A stretch of 64,000 bases of DNA from Desulfuromonas sp. AOP6 (GTDB lineage Bacteria > Desulfobacterota > Desulfuromonadia > Desulfuromonadales > SZUA-540). Every line of letters begins with the position of its first letter. Positions within the stretch are counted from its first letter, which is position 1. Shown in pieces: positions 24,732 through 32,244 of this stretch. The DNA lies in NCBI RefSeq assembly GCF_009731355.2, contig NZ_AP022810.1, forward strand, positions 1,144,001 to 1,208,000, in the 5' to 3' direction. The translations under genes were made by a program, and so were the position numbers. The notes under the pieces were generated by a model. That model saw only the letters and a list, made by a program, of their open reading frames with translations. It was not told the DNA's origin and searched no databases.

Positions 24732-25871
24732 TCACATCATCCTGATCTTGCTTTTGAGGATGAGTACCTCAAAAGCCATGGCGGCCTTGATATTGAGCTG
24801 CTGCAGTTCAAGAATCCATTTTTCATCCACTTCCCGTTCACTGGTGACAAACAGGGTCCCGATCAGGCGGCCATGAACGATGAGGGGCGCGAGCAGCACA
24901 GCGGAGGGGACACGATTGCCCAGTTCCTTGAGCAGGAGGGAATTGAAGGGCGCACGGGGCACGGGCCCAAGGTAATAGCTGTGGCTGTCGTGGATGGTCT
25001 TGAGAATGGAGGGCTCATCGAGAGGCACGCAGAGCGTGTCGAAGCCTGGCACCGGGCGGCCGCCGACGCAGGCCTTCCAGCCGTAGGCATTGTCATTGCG
25101 CAGTAGAAAGAGGGCGCAGCAGTCGAATTCGCCACCGAGATATTCAACCAGGATATCAGCGATCTCTTCGCGGTCGCCGCACTCGGCCAGTTGCTCGGCC
25201 ACCGAACCCAGGGTGTAGGGTTCAATCTCCTCCGGTTCTTCTTCAGGCTGAAGTTCCTGCCGGGTTGGCTCGGCTGGAGGAACCTGTTTTTCGCCAGCGG
25301 GAGCCGGTTTTTTTGAAGGTGTCGCCCCTTCGGTAGAGGATTCAGGAATATCCCAAAGCTCGTCATCTTCAGGGAGAGACGGCGGGGTGGCGGCTATCCC
25401 CTTGTTTTTGTCAGCGAGGGAGCGAACGAAACGTTCTTTGGGCTGGATGCTGTAATAGCGATCCAGCGCTTTGACGATGTGAAGTTCGGGAGCGACGACA
25501 GGCTGAACAATATAGCCGGTATTAAAGGCAATCTCATCAATGGCCGTAAAATTGGAGGGATCGGCCATGGCCAGTATCAGGCGATTGTTTTCGAGGCGAA
25601 TGGGAATGACACTGTATTTTTCGGCCACGCGCGCCGGGATGAGCTGGAGAATGGTGAAGACGGCGTGGTCCAGCTCCTCGGGCTCTATCGTGGGCACCCC
25701 GAGCTTTTTGCTGAGAACCCTGGCGATGTCCTCCTCTTTGAGAAAGCCGAGCTCCAGCAGGTTGGTGCCCAGGCGACCGCCATAGAGAACTTGATTTCGC
25801 AGTCCTTCTTCAAGTTGCGAGGCTGTCAGCAGCTTTTCTTCGATCAGCAATTCTCCGAGACGAATTTTCAT
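24732..25871 (-). CDS. MshEN (GspE N-terminal) domain protein with C-terminal GAF-like domain
   Basis: A 379-residue soluble protein. Residues ~1-145 are an MshEN/GspE-N domain (IRLGELLIEEKLLTASQLEE, later FLKEEDIARVLSKKLGVPTI and AMADPSNFTAIDEIAFNTG), known in other proteins to bind cyclic di-GMP or to dock secretion ATPases. Residues ~150-215 are an acidic Pro/Glu-rich linker. Residues ~220-379 resemble a GAF sensor domain (DCCALFLLRND, LLAPLIVHGRLIGTLFVTSE). There is no ATPase domain, so it is not itself a secretion motor. Its neighbours are an M23 peptidase upstream and a lipoprotein downstream. Confidence 0.75.
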   Translation of the reverse strand: MKIRLGELLIEEKLLTASQLEEGLRNQVLYGGRLGTNLLELGFLKEEDIARVLSKKLGVPTIEPEELDHAVFTILQLIPARVAEKYSVIPIRLENNRLILAMADPSNFTAIDEIAFNTGYIVQPVVAPELHIVKALDRYYSIQPKERFVRSLADKNKGIAATPPSLPEDDELWDIPESSTEGATPSKKPAPAGEKQVPPAEPTRQELQPEEEPEEIEPYTLGSVAEQLAECGDREEIADILVEYLGGEFDCCALFLLRNDNAYGWKACVGGRPVPGFDTLCVPLDEPSILKTIHDSHSYYLGPVPRAPFNSLLLKELGNRVPSAVLLAPLIVHGRLIGTLFVTSEREVDEKWILELQQLNIKAAMAFEVLILKSKIRMM

Positions 25872-25916
25872 AAAATATCAAGCCATTCGGGTGAGGGGTG
25901 AATGCATGGTGAAGGA

Positions 25917-27245
25917 TCAGTTGCGTTCAGATTCTGTCGTGTCTTGCGCGGCTGCTGCCATTTTTGATCCCGTGGAAATATCCCTGTTCTGAAAAGAGGC
26001 CAGGTGCGGGGCGATCAACGCCTGGAATTGCGCCATGTTCTCGGCAGAGACAGGCGCCGAGGCCGGGGCCTTGATGCGGGCCGGGTTGATGGGCGCCCCG
26101 TTCTTGCGCATGCGGAAGCACAGATGGGGGCCGGTGGCCAGGCCAGTGCTGCCGACGTAGCCGATGACCTGTCCCTGGCTGACATGCCGCCCGTTGCGCA
26201 TGCCGCGGGCGAAGCCATTCATGTGCAGGTAGATACTTTCGTATGAGCCGTTGTGGCGGATTTTGATGTAATTGCCGTTTGCCCGGGTGTAGCCCTTGGC
26301 GATGATGGTGCCGTCGCCGACACTTTTGATGGGAGTTCCGACGGGGGCGGCATAGTCGATGGCCGGATGGGATTTCCAGGTTTTGGTAATGGGGTGGAAC
26401 CGCTTCATGGAAAAGCCCGAGGAGATGCGGGAAAAGGACAGGGGCGCTTTGAGGAAGGCCTTGCGTACGCTTTTGCCCTCGGCGTCGTAGTAGGACGGAT
26501 TCTGTTGACCGTCCTGAAAGAGGAAGGCCTGGAAGAGGTTGCCCTGGTTGGTGAACTGCGCCGCCAGCACGCGGCCGTAACCGGCAAAGCTGCCTTCGCG
26601 GAAGCGTTTTTCGAGGATGGCCTGAAAGCTGTCCCCTTCGCGGATGTCGAGGATGAAGTCGATGTCCCAGGCAAAGATGTCGGCCAGGGTCATGGCCAGT
26701 TCTGGCCCTTCGCCGCTGTCAGTAACCGCCTCGAAGAGGCTGGAGGTGATGATGCCGCCGACGCGTTCGATGCGTACGGTGTATTCAATAGGAACGCGCG
26801 CTACGTCAAAGCTGTCCTCGGCCCGGCGCACCAGGAGCTGGTCGTCGGCGTTGATCTCGTACTCAAAGGATTCGAAGGCTCCGTCGCGCAAGATGAGTTT
26901 GTAGGGTTGTTCGACGCAGATTTTCGACAGGGGGAAGATGTCACGGCAGCGGCGGTCGAGATGGAGAATCTCTGCCGGGGAGAGGTGCTCGCCCAGCAGG
27001 GTGGTGACGGAATCGCCGGGGCGAACAGTTCCTTCGATCACTTCCTTGGTGATTTCGGGGAAGGTCGGCGTGGTGATTTCCTGGTCCGTGTTCGTGTGGG
27101 CTTCAAGGGGCGAAACGGTGGGGCGGTTTATCAGCAGCAGAGGTGTCAGCACCAAGCCGGCCAGCAGCAGCACCCAGAAAAAACGGGGTCGTTTATTGGC
27201 GCGGCTGCGTTGATAACTTTTGGGGGGATTAAAGTCGCGGTTCAC
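25917..27245 (-). CDS. M23 family (LytM-type) peptidoglycan endopeptidase
   Basis: A 442-residue bitopic protein: basic N-terminus (RSRANKRPR), one membrane segment (FFWVLLLAGLVLTPLLLI), a LysM/OapA-like periplasmic region (VRPGDSVTTLLGEHLSPAEI) and a C-terminal M23 domain. Zinc-site features are SHPAIDYAAPVGTPIKSVGDG (His and Asp) and GPHLCFRM. In most M23 enzymes the latter is HxH; here the second His is Cys, which could still bind zinc but departs from the canonical site. The first codon is GTG, preceded by AGAGG. It is divergent from the PepT-like gene. Expected role: cutting cross-links in the periplasmic wall, or a degenerate regulator. Confidence 0.85.
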   Translation of the reverse strand: MNRDFNPPKSYQRSRANKRPRFFWVLLLAGLVLTPLLLINRPTVSPLEAHTNTDQEITTPTFPEITKEVIEGTVRPGDSVTTLLGEHLSPAEILHLDRRCRDIFPLSKICVEQPYKLILRDGAFESFEYEINADDQLLVRRAEDSFDVARVPIEYTVRIERVGGIITSSLFEAVTDSGEGPELAMTLADIFAWDIDFILDIREGDSFQAILEKRFREGSFAGYGRVLAAQFTNQGNLFQAFLFQDGQQNPSYYDAEGKSVRKAFLKAPLSFSRISSGFSMKRFHPITKTWKSHPAIDYAAPVGTPIKSVGDGTIIAKGYTRANGNYIKIRHNGSYESIYLHMNGFARGMRNGRHVSQGQVIGYVGSTGLATGPHLCFRMRKNGAPINPARIKAPASAPVSAENMAQFQALIAPHLASFQNRDISTGSKMAAAAQDTTESERN

Positions 27246-27317
27246 GCGCTGCCTCTACAGGATATGCCAGTGAAGTGCTTGGTCTTAGGTTTCACCGGAG
27301 AGTCTGTTTCATCGGTA

Positions 27318-27347
27318 TTGCCTTGTGCGGGCAGTCGGGGGTATGCT
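27318..27347 (+). promoter_or_regulatory. Candidate sigma-70 promoter for the peptidase gene
   Basis: TTGCCT at 27318-27323 and TATGCT at 27342-27347 with an 18-base spacer, 56 bases before the ATG at 27403. Confidence 0.35.
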
Positions 27348-27402
27348 ACCAGCTTTATTGCGGTCTTGTCCAGTCTCAGGTTTTCTGTCAAGAGGATAAA
27401 CA

Positions 27403-28539
27403 ATGATCAATCAACAACGGCTTGCTGACGAATTTGCCCGACTGGCCTCCATCTCCAGCCCCTCCTTCCGGGAAGGGGCGATCTCCCGCTACCTGAGCGA
27501 GCGCCTGCGCCTGCTTGGCGCCGAGGTGCGCGATGATGGCGCCGGGCCGAAGGTGGGGAGTGAAAGCGGCAATCTCATCGCCTTTTTTCCCGCCCGCGGC
27601 AAAGAGACCGAGCCGCTGATGCTGTCGGTACATATGGATACGGTGGAACCGGCCGAGGGGGTGCAGCCTGTCCTTAAGGATGGCGTATTCACCAGCGCCG
27701 GCGAGACAGTACTCGGGGCCGACGACAAGGCAGGCATCGCCGAAATAGTGGAGGCGATTCAGGTGCTGCAGGAAAGGAATATTCCCTATGGTCCGCTGGA
27801 GGTGGTGATCACTGTCTGTGAGGAAGTGGGACTGCTCGGCGCCAAAAATCTGGACTTTGGCCTGATCCGTTCCCGCCGGGGTCTGGCCCTTGATACCTCC
27901 GGGGTCGATCTGGCTATTCATCGCGCCCCCTGCGCCAATAAAATCCGTTTTGAGGTGCGCGGTCGTGAAGCCCATGCCGGCATTGCGCCGGAGATGGGAC
28001 TCTCCGCCATCGCCGTGGCCGCGCGGGCGATCGATCGCATGCGCCTGGGCCGCATCGATGAGGAGACGACGGCCAACATGGGGACGATCCGCGGCGGGCA
28101 GGCCACCAACATCGTGCCCCGCAGCGTCGTGCTCGAAGGGGAGGCCCGCAGTCACAGCCGCCCGAAGCTGGAGCAGCAGACGGCCCACATGATCGACTGT
28201 TTCAAAGAAGCGGCCCGGGAGCTGACCCGTGACATTGGCGGCAGCCCGGTCTGCGCCGAGGTCGTCACGGAAGTGATGTCCGACTATCCGCTCATGGCGG
28301 TGCCACGGGACGCGAGCATCGTGCAGCTGGTCGAGGCCGCCAGCATCGCTTTGGGGCGTACTATCGAAGTGAAAGGTGCCGGCGGCGGCAGCGATGCCAA
28401 TATCTTCAATGGCAAGGGGATCGAAACGATCATTCTCGGTACCGGCATGAGCAACGTGCATTCGGTCGACGAGTTCGTGCGGGTCGAGGATATGGTCCGC
28501 GTCAGCGAACTGCTGGTTGAAATCATCCGCCAGGCCTAG
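27403..28539 (+). CDS. M20-family PepT-like metallopeptidase
   Basis: A 378-residue cytosolic dizinc peptidase. Metal and catalytic motifs are present: SVHMDTVEP (His and catalytic Asp), LGADDKAGIAE (bridging Asp), CEEVGLLGA (catalytic Glu pair) and a final NVHSVDEFV His. The lid domain contains REAHAGIAPEMG. The length and lid fit the PepT-like/tripeptidase branch of M20. AAGAGGA precedes the ATG. It starts a plus-strand series with an aminotransferase and hrpB. Confidence 0.85.
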   Translation: MINQQRLADEFARLASISSPSFREGAISRYLSERLRLLGAEVRDDGAGPKVGSESGNLIAFFPARGKETEPLMLSVHMDTVEPAEGVQPVLKDGVFTSAGETVLGADDKAGIAEIVEAIQVLQERNIPYGPLEVVITVCEEVGLLGAKNLDFGLIRSRRGLALDTSGVDLAIHRAPCANKIRFEVRGREAHAGIAPEMGLSAIAVAARAIDRMRLGRIDEETTANMGTIRGGQATNIVPRSVVLEGEARSHSRPKLEQQTAHMIDCFKEAARELTRDIGGSPVCAEVVTEVMSDYPLMAVPRDASIVQLVEAASIALGRTIEVKGAGGGSDANIFNGKGIETIILGTGMSNVHSVDEFVRVEDMVRVSELLVEIIRQA

Positions 28540-28549
28540 GAGCATCTTT

Positions 28550-29725
28550 GTGAAATTTCCCCTGTCACCCGATATCCGGCAAGTTCACTTTCCCCCCATC
28601 TCCGAGGTCAAATCCTGGATTGCCGGGCGCCATTTCCCCGCTGAGCGGCCCCTGGTCGACCTCTGCCAGGCCGTCCCCGATTATCCGCCGGCCCCGGAAT
28701 TGATCGATTATCTGGCCGGCTGTCTGGCTGATCCACTGACTTCGCGCTACACCCCCGATGAAGGGCTGCCCGAGGTAAGGCAGGCAATCTGCGCCTGGTA
28801 TGAGCGCCTGTATGGGGCGGCACTGCAGCCGAGCGACCTCTGCCTGAGCATCGGCGCCAGTCAGGCTTTCTGGCTGGCCATGGTGACGCTCTGCCGGGCC
28901 GGCGATGAGGTGATTGTGCAGACGCCTTATTATTTCGATCACGCCATGGCTCTGGATATCCTCGGCCTGAAGGCGGTCTATACCCCCTTTGACGAGGCGG
29001 ATGCGGGCCTGCCCGATGTGGACCTTATCGCGTCACTTATCACGCCGCGCACTCGGGCCATTGTGCTGGTGACGCCGAGCAATCCCACGGGGGCGGTGAC
29101 GCCGCCCGCGACGCTGGTAAGGTTGTTTGAGCTGGCCCGCGAGCGCGGCCTCGCCCTGGTGCTGGACGAAACCTACCACGCCTTTCTGCCCGGCGGCGCC
29201 TGCCCGCACGACCTGTTCAGTCGGCCCCATTGGGGTGAAAACCTGGTGCACATCGCCTCCTTCGGCAAAACCTTTGCCCTGACCGGCTACCGGGCCGGCA
29301 TGCTGGTTGCCTCGGAAGAGTTCATTCATCACGCCCTCAAGGCGCAGGACACCATGGCGGTCTGTCAGCCCCGCCTGACCCAGCTGGCTGTGGGCTACGG
29401 TGTGGCGCATCTCGACACCTGGGTGGCGGCCAATCGCGACATGATGCAGCGCCGCCATGACCTCTTTCGCGCCGAATTCCTGCAGCCCGGCAACCCCTTC
29501 AAGCTGGTGGCCAGTGGCGGCTTTTTCGCCTGGGTTCGCCACCCCTGGCCGGGACAGAGCGGGCGGCAGGTGGCCAGGCGTCTGGCCGACGAGGCCAATC
29601 TCATCTGTCTGCCGGGAGAAGTGTTCGGTCCCGGTCTGGAGAATTACCTGCGTCTGGCCTTCGGCAACATCCACGAAGACCGTATCGCCGAAGCGGTGTG
29701 CCGTTTCCGCGACTTTCCTGTCTGA
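28550..29725 (+). CDS. PLP-dependent class I/II aminotransferase
   Basis: A 391-residue fold-type I enzyme. The PLP lysine is in ASFGKTFALTGYRAGML; upstream are SNPTG (substrate loop) and VLDETYHAF (the Asp that pairs with the pyridine nitrogen), and IGASQAFWLA is the cofactor-phosphate loop. The closest classes are methionine/aspartate-type aminotransferases; the substrate cannot be assigned. The start is GTG at 28550 with TAGGAGC upstream, ten bases after the peptidase stop, so the two are in one operon. The stop overlaps the hrpB start by one base. Confidence 0.85.
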   Translation: MKFPLSPDIRQVHFPPISEVKSWIAGRHFPAERPLVDLCQAVPDYPPAPELIDYLAGCLADPLTSRYTPDEGLPEVRQAICAWYERLYGAALQPSDLCLSIGASQAFWLAMVTLCRAGDEVIVQTPYYFDHAMALDILGLKAVYTPFDEADAGLPDVDLIASLITPRTRAIVLVTPSNPTGAVTPPATLVRLFELARERGLALVLDETYHAFLPGGACPHDLFSRPHWGENLVHIASFGKTFALTGYRAGMLVASEEFIHHALKAQDTMAVCQPRLTQLAVGYGVAHLDTWVAANRDMMQRRHDLFRAEFLQPGNPFKLVASGGFFAWVRHPWPGQSGRQVARRLADEANLICLPGEVFGPGLENYLRLAFGNIHEDRIAEAVCRFRDFPV

Positions 29726-32235
29726 TGTCCACTTCCCTGCCCGTCGACAGTCTGCTGCCTGACCTGCGCCGTGCCCTGCGTGATGCCGGCGCCGTGGTGC
29801 TGCAGGCCCCCCCCGGCGCCGGCAAGACGACGCGTGTGCCGCCGGCTTTGCTCGACGAGCCCTGGTTGCAGGGGCGCCGCATCCTCATGCTGGAACCGCG
29901 GCGGCTGGCGGCGACGAACGCCGCCCGCTACATGGCCTCCCGTCAGGGGGAAGAGGTGGGGAAGACAGTGGGCTACACCATTCGGTTTGATCGCAAGGTC
30001 ACGGCGCAGACCCGCATCGAGGTGGTCACCGAGGGCATTCTGACCCGCCGGCTGCAGAGCGATCCCCTGCTGGAAGATGTGGGGCTGATCATCTTCGACG
30101 AATTCCACGAACGCAACCTTCATTCTGATCTGGCTCTGGCCTTATGCCGCGACGCCCAGATGGGATTGCGCGACGATCTCAAGATTCTGGTCATGTCCGC
30201 TACCCTCGACGCCGGTCCGGTGGCCGGGCTTCTGGGCGGGGCGCCGCTTCTCACGAGCGAGGGACGCAGTTATCCTGTCGATGTGCGTTATCTGCCGAGG
30301 ACGCCTCAGGGAGCCGTGGCCGACTATACGGTGGCGGCCGTGCGGCGGGCGCTTAGCGAAACGGCCGGAGACGTCCTCGTCTTTCTGCCCGGGGCCAGGG
30401 AGATACGCCGCTGTCAGCAGCGGTTGCAGGCTGATGGCAGTCTGGCCGCCGTTGAAATCTGCCCCCTCTACGCGGGGCTCCCTTTTGCGGCCCAGGAAAA
30501 GGCCATCCTCCCCGGCAAGGGGCGGCGGGTGGTGCTGGCGACCAACATCGCCGAAACGAGCCTGACTATCGAGGGGGTCAGGGTCGTGGTGGACAGCGGT
30601 CTGGAGCGCCGCCCCCGCTTCGATGCGGCCGCCGGGCTTTCCCGCCTCGACACGGTGAATATTTCGGTGGCCAGCGCTACGCAACGGGCGGGACGGGCCG
30701 GCCGTCTGGCGCCGGGTATCTGTTACCGGCTGTGGACGGAAGCCTCCCACAACAGCCTGTTGCCCTTCGCGCCACCGGAAATCCGCGTGGCCGACCTTTC
30801 GGGCCTGGCTTTGGAGCTGGCTCTGTGGGGGGTGCCCGACCCCGGTCAGCTGGCCTGGCTGGATCCACCCCCCGCCGGGGCGCTCAAGGCGGCCCGCGAG
30901 CTGCTCGTGGAGCTGGGGGCGCTGGACGACAAAGGACGGGTGACGGAGGAAGGTAGACGCCTGGCCCGCTTCCCCGTCGAGGTGCGTCTGGCCCGACTGC
31001 TGCTGACCGGTGAGAAGCTGGGCGTCTGGCCGCTGGCCTGCGATCTGGCGGCGCTGCTCTCGGAACGCGACCTGTTGGCGTCGACCCCCGGCGCGGCCAT
31101 GGCCAGCGACAGTGATCTCCTTGACCGCCTTGAGGTGTTGGCGCGCTGGCGGGAACATCCGCATGCTGAGGACACCGAGAGACGGGGCGTTGCCGCCGTT
31201 GAACGTACCGCCCGGCAGCTGCGCCGCTTGGGTCCACAACAAGACAGGGTAGAGGCGCCTGACCTGGAGACGGTGGGGCGTCTGCTGATCGCCGCTTTCC
31301 CCGACCGTATTGCCTGCGAACGGCAAGAGGGGAGCGGTCGTTATCTGCTGGCCAACGGCCAGGGCGTGCGCTTGTCGCCACGTAGCCGCGTGCACGGGCA
31401 GCGCTGGCTCGTGGCCGTGGAGGTGACGTCAGGAAATCAGGGGGAAGGGGAAATCCATCTGGCCAGCGCCCTGCCTGGGGAAATCATCGAGGCGGATTTC
31501 CGGGCCAGGTTGCCCTGGCAGCGGCGGGTAGAGTGGGATGCCCGCCAGCAGCGGGTTCAGGCCGTCGAGGAACAGCGTCTTGGCGCCCTGGTGCTGGGTT
31601 CACGGCCCATCAAGGCATCGGAGGAAGAAATGGCTGGGGCGGTACTGGCCGGGGTTCGCCAGCTGGGGCTGGAATGTCTGTCCTGGTCGGATGCCGACCG
31701 GCAGCTCGCGGCTCGTGTTCGCTTGCTGGCGCGGGTGTTTCCGGAAGAAAATTGGCCCGCCATGGACGAAGAGAGCCTGCTCGAATCCCTGGAGAGCTGG
31801 CTGGCTCCCTGGCTGGGGAGGGTTCGAACCCGGGCCGAGCTGGCCCGGGTCGATGTAGGGGCGGCTTTGGCAGGTCTGCTGGACTGGCCACGGCGCCAGC
31901 GTCTGGAGCAGCTGGCGCCCACTCACCTTCTGGTGCCGAGCGGGTCGCGGTTGGCTATTGATTATGTCGCCGGCGACCAGCCCGTGCTTGCCGTTAAACT
32001 GCAGGAACTTTTCGGACTGGCGGAAACGCCTCGCCTTGCCGGCAAGCGGGTGCCTCTGCTGCTTCACCTGCTGTCACCGGCCAGGCGACCGATTCAGGTA
32101 ACTACCGATTTGAAAAATTTCTGGGACAGCGTCTATCCCGAGGTCAAAAAAGAGCTCAAGGGACGCTATCCCAAACATCCCTGGCCCGATGATCCCTGGA
32201 CGGCCGCTCCGACCCGCCATACCCGCCGGCGCTGA
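29725..32235 (+). CDS. hrpB: ATP-dependent helicase HrpB
   Basis: An 836-residue DEAH-type helicase of normal HrpB length. Walker A APPGAGKTTRVP lies near residue 40, motif II is DEFHERN, motif III is MSATLD, and motifs V/VI are ATNIAETSLTIEGV and SATQRAGRAGR. The C-terminal third is the HrpB-specific domain ending with WDSVYPEVKKELKGRYPKHP, a signature of the family. The ATG overlaps the aminotransferase TGA (TGATG). Family knowledge: RNA helicase-like protein of unsettled function. Confidence 0.93.
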   Translation: MSTSLPVDSLLPDLRRALRDAGAVVLQAPPGAGKTTRVPPALLDEPWLQGRRILMLEPRRLAATNAARYMASRQGEEVGKTVGYTIRFDRKVTAQTRIEVVTEGILTRRLQSDPLLEDVGLIIFDEFHERNLHSDLALALCRDAQMGLRDDLKILVMSATLDAGPVAGLLGGAPLLTSEGRSYPVDVRYLPRTPQGAVADYTVAAVRRALSETAGDVLVFLPGAREIRRCQQRLQADGSLAAVEICPLYAGLPFAAQEKAILPGKGRRVVLATNIAETSLTIEGVRVVVDSGLERRPRFDAAAGLSRLDTVNISVASATQRAGRAGRLAPGICYRLWTEASHNSLLPFAPPEIRVADLSGLALELALWGVPDPGQLAWLDPPPAGALKAARELLVELGALDDKGRVTEEGRRLARFPVEVRLARLLLTGEKLGVWPLACDLAALLSERDLLASTPGAAMASDSDLLDRLEVLARWREHPHAEDTERRGVAAVERTARQLRRLGPQQDRVEAPDLETVGRLLIAAFPDRIACERQEGSGRYLLANGQGVRLSPRSRVHGQRWLVAVEVTSGNQGEGEIHLASALPGEIIEADFRARLPWQRRVEWDARQQRVQAVEEQRLGALVLGSRPIKASEEEMAGAVLAGVRQLGLECLSWSDADRQLAARVRLLARVFPEENWPAMDEESLLESLESWLAPWLGRVRTRAELARVDVGAALAGLLDWPRRQRLEQLAPTHLLVPSGSRLAIDYVAGDQPVLAVKLQELFGLAETPRLAGKRVPLLLHLLSPARRPIQVTTDLKNFWDSVYPEVKKELKGRYPKHPWPDDPWTAAPTRHTRRR

Positions 32236-32244
32236 CCTGTCGGC

